Origin: JBKECY01 sp047975025
GTDB lineage: Bacteria > Bacillota > Clostridia > Lachnospirales > Lachnospiraceae
Assembly (NCBI GenBank): GCA_047975025.1
Contig: JBKECY010000005.1
Location: forward strand, 1-24,816
DNA: 24,816 bases
Reading direction: 5' to 3'
Part shown: positions 17,429 to 24,701 of the stretch, in pieces
How the letters are laid out: the number at the start of each line of letters is the position of its first letter
Numbering within the stretch: the stretch's first letter is position 1
Translations under genes and position numbers: made by a program
Notes under the pieces: model-generated
What the model was told of the DNA's origin: nothing
Database searches by the model: none
Seen by the model: only the letters and a program-made list of their open reading frames with translations

Positions 17429-19186
17429 ATGATACCTATTATGAAAGAAATTATTCAATGGACAGGAGAGAGACGCCGCCGGCTCTATTGGGGGTTCCTG
17501 TGGTCGTTTCTTGCCTCCATGTTCACCGCGATGCCGATTATGGGAGCTGCGTACGGACTCCAGCTGATGCTGGAAGATCAGGCGGGCCGCAGGACACTTA
17601 CGCCAGAATGGGCGCTCTATATGCTGCTGTTCATGCTTGTCATGATTCTGGGACGTTTTGTATTCTCGTATCTTAGAGCCGTATTTCAGGAAAGTATAGG
17701 GCATGAAGTAACAGCGCAGCAGAGAAGTAAGATCGGTGAGATTTTAAAACGCGTCTCCCTTGGATTTTTTGATAAGAATTCAACAGGAGAACTTGCGACC
17801 AGCGTAACGACTGACTTGTCCTATGTTGAAATGTATGCGATGAAGATGATCGATGTGGTGGTCAACGGCTATATCAGTACGGCAGCGATGGTGCTATGTC
17901 TGTGGTTTTACAGTTGGCAGATTGCCTTGCTGGCGCTTGGCGGAGTGCTGCTGTCCTTTGTATTTCTGACCATGCTGGAGTTCAAAAGCCGCAGCAATGC
18001 TTCCGCGCATCAGCAGGCCATGGATCAAATGGCTGCCTCAACACTTGAGTATGTCCGCGGCATAGCTGTCGTCAAGGCATATGGGCAGGAAGGCGCTGCC
18101 ATCAGGGGGATCCGCAAGGCCTATAAAAGCTGCAAGGATATTAATGTAAAAATAGAGGCTGACTATGTACTGCCCAATTGTCTGCATCTGCTTTCCTTAA
18201 AGCTGGTATCCATTGCAATTGTTGTGCTTGCGGCTTTTTTATGTAAAGGCGGCAGCATCAGCATACCGACCTTTCTGATGTTCTCCGTATTTTCCTTCGT
18301 CATCTTCGGGCATGTGGAACAGGTCAATAATGCAGCACATGTGCTTGAAATCATCAAGACCGTTATGGAAAAAACAAAGCTGATCGAGCGGGCCGAATTT
18401 CCGGACCCGGCGACCCCGGACAAAACACTGCATGATTTTACCATTGAGATGCAGCACGTTACCTTCGCCTACGACGCACGACCGGTACTTAAGGATGTCT
18501 CCTTTCGGATTCCGCAGAACACGACGACAGCAATCGTCGGGCCTTCCGGCAGCGGCAAGAGTACAATCTGCAGTCTGCTGGCGCGTTTCTATGATGTGAA
18601 AGAAGGGCGGATTTTGGTAGGCGGTACGGACATTCGCACGATGTCCTGCGACAGCCTGCTAAAAAACATCAGTATGGTATTTCAGCAGGTCTATTTATTT
18701 CATGATACAATTGAAAATAATATCCGGTTCGGCAAAACAGATGCTTCGATGGAAGAAATTGTGGAGGCGGCCCAAAAAGCGCGCTGCCATTCCTTTATTG
18801 AAGCACTGCCACAGGGATATCAGACCATGGTCGGAGAGGGCGGCGCTACACTCTCCGGCGGCGAAAAACAGAGAATCTCTATCGCACGTGCCATCCTAAA
18901 AGATGCTCCGATCATTATTCTGGATGAAGCGACTGCCAGTATTGATCCGGAAAATGAGCACCATATTCAAGAGGCGATCTCTGCATTGACCAGAGGCAAG
19001 ACGATGCTTGTCATTGCGCACCGCATGGCAACGATTGAGCATGCCGATCAGATTCTGGTACTGGAGGACGGGCGTGTGGTACAGCAGGGAACCCATGAGA
19101 CGCTCAGCAGGCAAAGTGGTCTGTACCGCAGATTCGCTGATGCCCGGCGCCGTGCAGAAGGGTGGGAGCTTGCGGTCAAGTCTTAG
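17429..19186 (+). CDS. YbtPQ-like ABC protein (TMD-NBD), second pair, second subunit
   Basis: This 585-residue half-transporter pairs with the preceding gene and is a paralogue of the gene at 9862. Motifs are Walker A GPSGSGKST, Q-loop VFQQVYLFH, signature TLSGGEKQR, Walker B IILDEATASID and H-loop VIAHRMAT. ATG 17429 follows AAAGGAG; the in-frame ATG at 17381 lies inside the upstream gene and is rejected. The TAG stop (19184-19186) overlaps the stop of the convergent reductase gene by two bases, and a hairpin covers both stops. The gene ends the uptake island. Confidence 0.85.
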   Translation: MIPIMKEIIQWTGERRRRLYWGFLWSFLASMFTAMPIMGAAYGLQLMLEDQAGRRTLTPEWALYMLLFMLVMILGRFVFSYLRAVFQESIGHEVTAQQRSKIGEILKRVSLGFFDKNSTGELATSVTTDLSYVEMYAMKMIDVVVNGYISTAAMVLCLWFYSWQIALLALGGVLLSFVFLTMLEFKSRSNASAHQQAMDQMAASTLEYVRGIAVVKAYGQEGAAIRGIRKAYKSCKDINVKIEADYVLPNCLHLLSLKLVSIAIVVLAAFLCKGGSISIPTFLMFSVFSFVIFGHVEQVNNAAHVLEIIKTVMEKTKLIERAEFPDPATPDKTLHDFTIEMQHVTFAYDARPVLKDVSFRIPQNTTTAIVGPSGSGKSTICSLLARFYDVKEGRILVGGTDIRTMSCDSLLKNISMVFQQVYLFHDTIENNIRFGKTDASMEEIVEAAQKARCHSFIEALPQGYQTMVGEGGATLSGGEKQRISIARAILKDAPIIILDEATASIDPENEHHIQEAISALTRGKTMLVIAHRMATIEHADQILVLEDGRVVQQGTHETLSRQSGLYRRFADARRRAEGWELAVKS

Positions 19187-19195
19187 ACCGCAAGC
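19168..19195. terminator. Perfect 10-bp hairpin spanning two convergent stop codons
   Basis: GCTTGCGGTC (19168-19177) pairs perfectly with GACCGCAAGC (19186-19195) around an eight-base loop that contains most of both stop codons. There is no T tract on either side, so if it is a terminator it is a non-classical one; it may instead protect the 3' ends of both messages. The same stem encodes the last residues of both proteins. Confidence 0.5.
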
Positions 19196-19827
19196 GTTGC
19201 TAACCGGGCTCCGATTTCATAGGCCTGTTCACAGTCCAGAGGAAACTGCTCCTTGCGGTAGGCCGCTTTCCGGGCTTCGTCGAACCGTCCGGCATAATAT
19301 TTGGAATAGTCATCGAACTGATACGTATTATAGGCTGCCATGTATTCTGTACTGCCTCCGAGCAGCTCCAGTAATCTTGCATTCGACTCGAACATGGGAC
19401 GGTAAAGGTTTTCTGCGCTTTTGGGAAGATTCATCGTGAAGAAAAAGGCAGAGGATATTTTGCCTTCAAAGTACGAGCGGCGGCCTTCGTCATAGCTCAA
19501 ATTCATAAAAGCCAGGCGTTCCAGAAAGGAGCGCATCTGTCCGGTAATATTCCCGAAATAAATCGGTGAACCCAGCAGCAGTACGTCACAAGCCATGGCT
19601 TTTTCAAGAACGCTGGTCAGCCCATCTTGTACCACGCACTGTCCGGGCAGTGCATTCACCTTTCTCTTACAGGCAAAGCAGCTCTTACAGCCGGTATAGC
19701 GCAGGTCGAACAAATGAATCAGTTCGGTCTTAGCCCCCTGTGCAATCGCACCGTTTAGGGCATGTGTGAGCAAAGCGGCGGTATTTTGTGTCTTGCGTGG
19801 ACTTCCGTTGATTGCCAGTACTTTCAT
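19183..19827 (-). CDS. Flavodoxin-family NAD(P)H-dependent FMN reductase with a cysteine cluster
   Basis: This 214-residue protein begins MKVLAINGSPRKTQNT, the phosphate-binding loop of the NADPH-dependent FMN reductase family. A second FMN contact is LLLGSPIYFGNITGQM. Cysteines 47, 50, 53 and 64 (TGCKSCFACKRK, then GQC) form a CX2CX2C-X10-C pattern like that of iron-sulfur flavoproteins, though the last gap is longer than their usual compact motif, so cluster binding is not certain. AAAGGAG precedes ATG 19827. It is convergent with the uptake island. A role in reducing ferric complexes brought in by the island is possible but purely contextual. Confidence 0.85.
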   Translation of the reverse strand: MKVLAINGSPRKTQNTAALLTHALNGAIAQGAKTELIHLFDLRYTGCKSCFACKRKVNALPGQCVVQDGLTSVLEKAMACDVLLLGSPIYFGNITGQMRSFLERLAFMNLSYDEGRRSYFEGKISSAFFFTMNLPKSAENLYRPMFESNARLLELLGGSTEYMAAYNTYQFDDYSKYYAGRFDEARKAAYRKEQFPLDCEQAYEIGARLATLAV

Positions 19828-19869
19828 AATAGACTCCTTTCGATGTTAAAACCGTTCTCTTTTTACTAT

Positions 19870-19897
19870 ATTATAATGCCCCCTCTTGTAAAAGCAA
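19870..19897 (-). promoter_or_regulatory. Promoter of the flavodoxin-family reductase gene
   Basis: On the - strand TTGCTT (19892-19897) and a perfect TATAAT (19870-19875) are separated by 16 bases, about 42 bases before the start codon. No palindromic operator or GTTAG-N6-CTAAC dyad was seen nearby. Confidence 0.6.
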
Positions 19898-20016
19898 GCC
19901 CCAAGTAAGTGCTGCTGATAAAAAGCATACGTTAATTGGAAGTTTGCCATATAGGATTATCTGATAAAATATGATACACTTTAAAGTAGCATGCAGGTCA
20001 TATGGGAGGTATCTTT

Positions 20017-20715
20017 ATGAAAAAATCAGAAATATTCAAGCTGGCGGAAGCCCAAAGGGCAGAGCTGCTTCGTATAAGAAGAGAACAAGGGGAGAAGGTC
20101 GCAGCGATTGATATGAAGCAGTTGGAAGAAGTGACATCTGCCTGGCTGCAATTACAGCCGCAGGAGGAGACTGAATCTGCGGCGGGACTGCTGAACGCGT
20201 TTCAGGCAATGTATACGGCGGCTGCGTCAGAGCAGCCTTTTAGCGAGGCGCTGCTTAATGAATGGCATAAAATCCTTTATGCAGGCACACCGGATGGGAT
20301 ACGCACAGGGTATCGTGAAGATCTTGGGTATGATGCAGCTACACAGTATACACTGCCGGCGGCAGAGGAGCTGGACCATTTAATGGGACATTTGGAGAAT
20401 CAGATGGTAAATTCCAAAGCGTTGATGCATCCACTGGAATATGCGGCGATGTGTTATAAGAGAATACTGGATATCCGACCCTTTAGAGAAGGAAACGAAT
20501 ATACGGCGGCATTGCTTTTGAACTTTGTACTCAGACAGGAAGGTTATGTGTGCATGGCGATTGCCCCAACGAAGCGGACAGTGCTCCTGGAAATCATACA
20601 GGCCTCCCGTAAAATGACCAATCCGGATATTGATTCTCTACCGAAATTGATTGCGGAAGGCCTGACACAGGAACAGCAAAAGTACCTGGAGTTATTAGAT
20701 TCTGATAAAGAGTGA
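20017..20715 (+). CDS. Fic-fold protein with a degenerate catalytic motif
   Basis: This 232-residue protein matches the Fic/Doc fold around residues 85-190: a GIRTGYRED segment, then LEYAAMCYKRILDIRPFREGNEYTAALLLN (in part: DIRPFREGNEYTA, residues 152-164). Active Fic enzymes, which transfer AMP or similar groups to target proteins, have HPFx(D/E)GN(G/K)R in this place. Here the catalytic His is Arg154, Gly is Glu161 and Arg is Tyr162, while Pro155, Phe156, Glu158, Gly159 and Asn160 are kept. It is therefore unlikely to be an active AMP-transferase, but the fold looks intact and the frame is undamaged. ATG 20017 follows GGGAGGT; the earlier in-frame ATG at 20002 overlaps that site. Its stop lies one base from that of the convergent ATPase gene. 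Confidence 0.75.
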   Translation: MKKSEIFKLAEAQRAELLRIRREQGEKVAAIDMKQLEEVTSAWLQLQPQEETESAAGLLNAFQAMYTAAASEQPFSEALLNEWHKILYAGTPDGIRTGYREDLGYDAATQYTLPAAEELDHLMGHLENQMVNSKALMHPLEYAAMCYKRILDIRPFREGNEYTAALLLNFVLRQEGYVCMAIAPTKRTVLLEIIQASRKMTNPDIDSLPKLIAEGLTQEQQKYLELLDSDKE

Positions 20716-20716
20716 A

Positions 20717-21490
20717 TTAATTACCACATTCGATACTGATTTCAGCGAACATAGAGAGGATGTCATCCACCGCGATGGCGTCCTTTTCTGCTCCGGCAGC
20801 ATCGATGATGTTCTTGCCTTGATGCATCATCAGGAGACGGTTGCCATACTCAATCGCATAGCGTATGTTATGCGTGACCATAATCGTTGTCAGCTGTTTT
20901 TCTTTGACAATCTTATCGGTCAGGTGCATGATCAGATCAGCCGTTTTGGGATCCAGTGCAGCCGTATGCTCATCCAGTATCAGAAATTCGATGGGCGTCA
21001 TGGTGGACATCAAAAGTGCCATGGCCTGACGCTGACCTCCGGAAAGTGAGCCGACCTTGATATCCAGCTTATTCTCCAATCCCAAATCCAGCTGGCTTAG
21101 GACTTCTTTGTAATACGGGATGCGCGATTTTGTAGTGCCGGCACCGAAACCGTAGAGTTTGCCCTTGTTATCGGCCAGCGACATATTCTCCAGAATGGTC
21201 ATGCTGGGGCAGGTTCCCATAGAGGGATTCTGATAGACGCGGCCAATCTTACGATTGCGCTGGAATTCCTTTTGTTTGCTGATACTCTTGCTGTTAATCA
21301 AGATATCTCCGGATTCAATGGGGATACTTCCGCAGATGATATTCAGCATAGAGGTCTTGCCCGAGCCGTTGCTTCCGACCACAGACACAAAATCGCCTTT
21401 GTTGATGGTCAGACTATAATCCTCAAAGAGGCACATTTCATTGACGGTACCCGGATTATAATATTTGTGAATTCTCTTTAGTTCTATCAT
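20717..21490 (-). CDS. trpZ-like ABC importer ATPase
   Basis: This 257-residue protein is a single ATPase domain with Walker A GSNGSGKTS, signature LSGGQRQA, Walker B LILDEHTAALDP and H-loop VTHNIRYA. The DEHTAALDP form is typical of the ATPases that accompany ABC_sub_bind-type (TrpX-like) binding proteins and LivH-like permeases. Its start ATG 21490 overlaps the permease stop in an ATGA arrangement, so the two are translationally coupled. It is the last gene of the three-gene importer operon and is convergent with the Fic-like gene. Confidence 0.88.
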   Translation of the reverse strand: MIELKRIHKYYNPGTVNEMCLFEDYSLTINKGDFVSVVGSNGSGKTSMLNIICGSIPIESGDILINSKSISKQKEFQRNRKIGRVYQNPSMGTCPSMTILENMSLADNKGKLYGFGAGTTKSRIPYYKEVLSQLDLGLENKLDIKVGSLSGGQRQAMALLMSTMTPIEFLILDEHTAALDPKTADLIMHLTDKIVKEKQLTTIMVTHNIRYAIEYGNRLLMMHQGKNIIDAAGAEKDAIAVDDILSMFAEISIECGN

Positions 21491-22380
21491 TCATTCACCC
21501 CACCAGATTTCTTCAGCTTGTGTCTGCGTTCCCTGCTGATTACGAGAATGGCCAAAAAGAGTACGGCTGTAATTAATTTCATATCCTGCGGCTGGAAATT
21601 ACGCAGTGCGATCGCCACGCAGGCCTTGTAAATTATGGAGCCGATAATGACTGCGGTAGTCGCTTTTAAAAACGTCAGATTCTTAAAGATGCTGGTACCG
21701 ATAATGACGCTCGCCAGTCCGATGACAATGGCGCCGGTTCCGCTGGAAATTTCGAAGACGCGCTGCTCCTGGCAGAATACGCTTCCGGCCAGCGCTACGA
21801 GTCCGTTCGAAATCGCCAGTCCTAAGATCTTGATATTTCCCTTGTCTTTGGCCAATGAGGTAACTAACGTATCATTATCCCCTGCAGCCCGCAGCAAAAA
21901 CCCTGATTTTGTCTTGAGATAGGCATCCAGCAGCAGTTTCCCTACCAGTGTGATGATCAGGATGATCAAAACGGTGGAGTATGGCTGCAGCCAGTCAGGC
22001 AGTGCCGTCTCGATAAATGCGTTGGAAAAAATCGTCTTCTGTGAAAACAAAGGGACATTGGATGTACCGGCAATCCGCAGATTGATGGTCCACAGAGCTG
22101 TCATCATAATAATTCCGGACAGAAGATCCCGGACTTTGCATTTTACGTGAATCAGTCCTGTGCAGGTTCCGGCCAGCATACCGGCCAGAAACGAAAGCAG
22201 CAATGTCAGATACGGATTGACACCGCGGGTAATCAGCATTGCCGTAACAGCAGCACCGAAAGGGAAACTGCCGTCTACTGTCAGATCAGGAAAGTCTAGT
22301 ATCTTATAGGTAATATAGGCGCCAAGGCCAAGGATTCCATAGACGAGTCCTTGTTCTATGATTGTAAGGATAAGATCCAT
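21487..22380 (-). CDS. trpY-like ABC importer permease
   Basis: This 297-residue membrane protein has about eight hydrophobic segments, beginning LTIIEQGLVYGILGLGAYITY and including LTLLLSFLAGMLAGTCTGLI. The TVDGSFPFGAAV segment and overall layout place it in the branched-chain-type permease family (BPD_transp_2) that goes with TrpX-like binding proteins. GGAGG precedes ATG 22380, and the gene lies 15 bases after the binding-protein gene. Together with its neighbours it forms an importer for an amino acid, most likely tryptophan or tyrosine. Confidence 0.85.
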   Translation of the reverse strand: MDLILTIIEQGLVYGILGLGAYITYKILDFPDLTVDGSFPFGAAVTAMLITRGVNPYLTLLLSFLAGMLAGTCTGLIHVKCKVRDLLSGIIMMTALWTINLRIAGTSNVPLFSQKTIFSNAFIETALPDWLQPYSTVLIILIITLVGKLLLDAYLKTKSGFLLRAAGDNDTLVTSLAKDKGNIKILGLAISNGLVALAGSVFCQEQRVFEISSGTGAIVIGLASVIIGTSIFKNLTFLKATTAVIIGSIIYKACVAIALRNFQPQDMKLITAVLFLAILVISRERRHKLKKSGGVNE

Positions 22381-22395
22381 GTGCTTGCCTCCGGA

Positions 22396-23433
22396 TTATT
22401 CTGCTACTGTGTCAAAAGATTCAACCGCCTCTGCAAGCAGGTCTTCCGGAACTGTGATGCCCAGAGTATCTGCCACAGCAAGGTTTACATAAAAACCGCT
22501 CTCTGAAATCGTTTCATAGGGAATTTCAGAAGCTTTTTTCTCTCCCTTTAGTACCTGTGCCGCCATCTTGCCGGTCTGGATTCCCAAGGCCAGATAATCG
22601 ATACCCTCGGCAGCCAGGCAGCCGATTTTGACCTGTTCCACTTCACTGCCAAAGACCGGAATTTGTTTGGCAGCCGCCTTATCCAGAATGGTAGGCAGGG
22701 AATTCACAACGGTGTTATCTGTCAGATTAGAGATACAGTCAACTTTGGAAAGCAGGTCGTCTGCCGCCAGAGAAATCTCTGAGGTATTCGTGATACCGAC
22801 GGTTTCCAGAGTGAAATCATAATCAGCGACTTTGGCTTTGTATTCTTCAATAGTTGATACGGAGTTTGCCTCACTGGTCGTATAGATGATACCGATTGTC
22901 TTGGCATCCGGCAGCATTTCGCGAATCATCTTAAGCTGTGCATCTACCGGAAGCGTATCGCTGGTACCGGTGATTTCTCCGGCCGGAGTACCGTCCTCAG
23001 CCGCAAGCTCTGCGGCAACCGGGTCCGTCACTGCCGTAAAAATGACAGGAATCTCTTTGCTCATTGCGGAATTAAAGGCGGTCTGTGCACTGGGAGTCGC
23101 AATACCACAAATCAGGTCTACATTATCTGCCGCAAAATTATCAGCGATTTGACCGGCAGTTCCCATATCGGAAGCGGCATTTTTGTAATCTACGGTCAGG
23201 TTCTCACCCTCTACGATACCTTCTTCAGCAAGTCCTTCCAAAAAACCGGTCCGGCAGTTGTCCAAAGACTCATGCTCGGCGAACTGTGAGATGCCGATTG
23301 TGTAAGACGCAGAAGCGGTGGAACCGGAGTCTGAAGAACCGGTTCCCGAAGAACTGTCCTTGCTCTGGCAGCCGGCCAGAGCCATCCCTATCACAGTAAT
23401 ACATAATGCAGCACAAATTATTCTCTTTTTCAT
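22396..23433 (-). CDS. trpX-like ABC substrate-binding lipoprotein
   Basis: This 345-residue protein has a lipoprotein signal: a basic start (MKKRI), a hydrophobic core, and the lipobox LAGC with the lipid-carrying Cys22. A Ser/Thr/Gly linker follows, then the ABC_sub_bind (PF04392-type) domain, beginning YTIGISQFAEHESLDN and including IPVIFTAVTDPVAAEL and FGSEVEQVKIG. Members of this family linked to T-box leaders are tryptophan or other aromatic amino acid binders. AAGGAG precedes ATG 23433. It is the first gene of the importer operon, directly behind the T-box-like leader at 23459-23572. Confidence 0.88.
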   Translation of the reverse strand: MKKRIICAALCITVIGMALAGCQSKDSSSGTGSSDSGSTASASYTIGISQFAEHESLDNCRTGFLEGLAEEGIVEGENLTVDYKNAASDMGTAGQIADNFAADNVDLICGIATPSAQTAFNSAMSKEIPVIFTAVTDPVAAELAAEDGTPAGEITGTSDTLPVDAQLKMIREMLPDAKTIGIIYTTSEANSVSTIEEYKAKVADYDFTLETVGITNTSEISLAADDLLSKVDCISNLTDNTVVNSLPTILDKAAAKQIPVFGSEVEQVKIGCLAAEGIDYLALGIQTGKMAAQVLKGEKKASEIPYETISESGFYVNLAVADTLGITVPEDLLAEAVESFDTVAE

Positions 23434-23458
23434 GATTCCTTCTCCTTAATAAATAATT

Positions 23459-23572
23459 AAAAAAACCGCCTCAAGCATGATGCTTGAGACGGTAATAAGT
23501 AATAGTATCGCGGTACCACTCAAATTGACGTAAGTCCCTCTTACAATATGCATACGCATATCATCATCCACG
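23459..23572 (-). ncRNA. Short T-box-like leader with terminator/antiterminator
   Basis: On the - strand the leader contains the T-box core GTGGTACCGCG (23509-23519). The antiterminator can form exactly as in known T-boxes: TTGAG (23519-23523) with CTCAA, and GCG with CGT, leaving the TGGTACC bulge that binds the tRNA acceptor end. The competing terminator is an 11-bp stem (23466-23476 with 23482-23492, one mismatch) followed by seven T (23459-23465). Upstream there are only two small hairpins, at 23530-23544 and 23546-23561. From the predicted transcription start there are only about 50 bases before the T-box core, so no classical Stem I or clear specifier loop is visible. A TGG (Trp codon) occurs at 23567-23574 but cannot be assigned as specifier. 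Confidence 0.8.
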
Positions 23573-23578
23573 TGGTTA

Positions 23579-23607
23579 AGTATAGCAGATGCTGATAAAA
23601 TAAGCAA
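23579..23607 (-). promoter_or_regulatory. Promoter of the T-box leader and trpXYZ-like operon
   Basis: TTGCTT (23602-23607) and TATACT (23579-23584) on the - strand are exactly 17 bases apart. The predicted transcription start is near 23572. The promoter lies between the stop of the coiled-coil gene and the leader. Confidence 0.65.
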
Positions 23608-23611
23608 TGAT

Positions 23612-24325
23612 TTATTGATTCTGCTGTACAATTGCATCAGATTTGTCGGCAAGAGTCTGCACATCCTGATTTGCTTTCTCCAGTTTCTTGATATACCCTT
23701 GCAGTCCGCTGATCTGCTCTTGTGCATTTTGCAGCTGCTGCTGTGTTGTGGTCAATTGTGACTGCAGAGAGTTGTTGGTTGAAGTAAGTGTGCTGATCTG
23801 CTGGTTCAAAGTAGAAATGGTAGCATTCTGCGTGTTGATTTCTGCCTGCTTAGCGTCCACTTCGCGTTGTTTGTCAGCAACCTTGGCATTGCCTTCTGCA
23901 ATTTTTTCGTTAATTTCATTAATTTTTTGCTGGATTTCAGCGTTTTTATTCGAAATTTCCTGATCCTTTGAATTGAGCTGGCTTTGCAGACTTTGCAGCT
24001 GGCTGTTCAAAGAAGAAACTTCACCTTGGGAAGAGGTAAGACTTGCGTTTAAAGTATTGATCTGATTCTGAAGATTCTGTAATGTTGTATGTTCGGAACT
24101 GAGTTCAGCATTAAGAGCAGTGATTGTGCTCTTGTTGGCGGCAAGCTTGTTGTTGAGTGTGTCCAGGTTAGCGCTGATTTTTTCAACGTTGCTTTCTCCG
24201 CCCCAGCTAACAATAACGTCGGCGATTGCTTTTACATTGGTCACCCCATAAACGATGATGATAGCTGCAAAAATTGCGATTACGGATTTTACTACGGTAG
24301 AACGTTTCTTTTGTACTGGATTCAT
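23612..24325 (-). CDS. Membrane-anchored coiled-coil protein of unknown function
   Basis: This 237-residue protein has a basic start (MNPVQKKRS), one membrane helix at about residues 11-29 (VVKSVIAIFAAIIIVYGV), and then an almost unbroken coiled coil from about residue 45 to 225, rich in Gln, Asn, Ser and Leu in heptads. There is no cysteine and no enzyme motif. The helix has few basic residues after it, so the coil is probably outside the cell, but topology is not certain. ATG 24325 follows AAGGAG at nine bases. I do not recognise a family; it could be a surface spacer, a phage-like tape or scaffolding fragment, or a structural protein. It is upstream of the T-box leader, with no terminator between. 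Confidence 0.8.
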   Translation of the reverse strand: MNPVQKKRSTVVKSVIAIFAAIIIVYGVTNVKAIADVIVSWGGESNVEKISANLDTLNNKLAANKSTITALNAELSSEHTTLQNLQNQINTLNASLTSSQGEVSSLNSQLQSLQSQLNSKDQEISNKNAEIQQKINEINEKIAEGNAKVADKQREVDAKQAEINTQNATISTLNQQISTLTSTNNSLQSQLTTTQQQLQNAQEQISGLQGYIKKLEKANQDVQTLADKSDAIVQQNQ

Positions 24326-24415
24326 TTTAAAATTCTCCTTTTCGTCATAATAGTATAGTAAGAAATGGTCCTTCGCAGGTTTTCGCATCGCTCAATCTGT
24401 TCTTCGGCCTCCATC

Positions 24416-24444
24416 ATAATACAATACTTAAAAGGTCAAGTAAA
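24416..24444 (-). promoter_or_regulatory. Candidate promoter of the coiled-coil gene
   Basis: TTTACT (24439-24444) and TATTAT (24416-24421) on the - strand are 17 bases apart, leaving an untranslated leader of about 85 bases before ATG 24325. An in-frame run of 31 codons lies in that leader but has no ribosome binding site. Confidence 0.45.
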
Positions 24445-24503
24445 GGTTAAAAGTGCGTTAAGTTAAGCAAAAAATGACATAAATAACATACTTTTGAGTA
24501 TAC

Positions 24504-24532
24504 TTTACATAAATATATAATTGTTTTATACT
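24504..24532 (+). promoter_or_regulatory. Promoter reading toward the right edge
   Basis: TTTACA (24504-24509) and TATACT (24527-24532) are exactly 17 bases apart in an AT-rich stretch. The first start codon downstream with a plausible ribosome binding site is ATG 24582. The stretch between the coiled-coil gene and this start (about 256 bases) holds the two divergent promoters and nothing else I can support. Confidence 0.6.
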
Positions 24533-24581
24533 TAGTGTAATAGTAGGGGAAGCGGTGTTCTGTGAGGAAGGGTGATCATAG

Positions 24582-24701
24582 ATGAATATTGGGTCGGAGC
24601 TGCAGGGTATGTGGGAACTGGTGAACTGGGTTCGCTTCTCAGATATACTAAATATGGTACTGTATGTGGCTATACTTGTACTGATCCCGTTACGGGAGTG
24701 A
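24582..24701 (+). CDS. 39-codon ORF, possible truncated N-terminus of a membrane protein
   Basis: ATG 24582 has a GGAAGGG-type site upstream and a good promoter before it. The peptide begins MNIGSELQGMWELVNWVRF and continues SDILNMVLYVAILVLI before TGA at 24699. It has one membrane segment. The FSDIL-(N/D)-(M/I)-V pattern is reminiscent of the start of diadenylate cyclase CdaA, but the match is weak and by eye. The ORF may be a real small membrane protein or a gene cut off by an insertion whose end begins near the stop codon. Confidence 0.35.
   Translation: MNIGSELQGMWELVNWVRFSDILNMVLYVAILVLIPLRE

Noticed and set aside
23446..23727. 93-codon - strand ORF over the T-box leader
   Set aside because: It overlaps the coiled-coil gene in another frame and reads through the terminator; structure of the RNA explains the region.
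24326..24421. 31-codon ORF in the leader of the coiled-coil gene, ending at its start codon
   Set aside because: Its ATG overlaps the predicted -10 box and has no ribosome binding site; likely chance.
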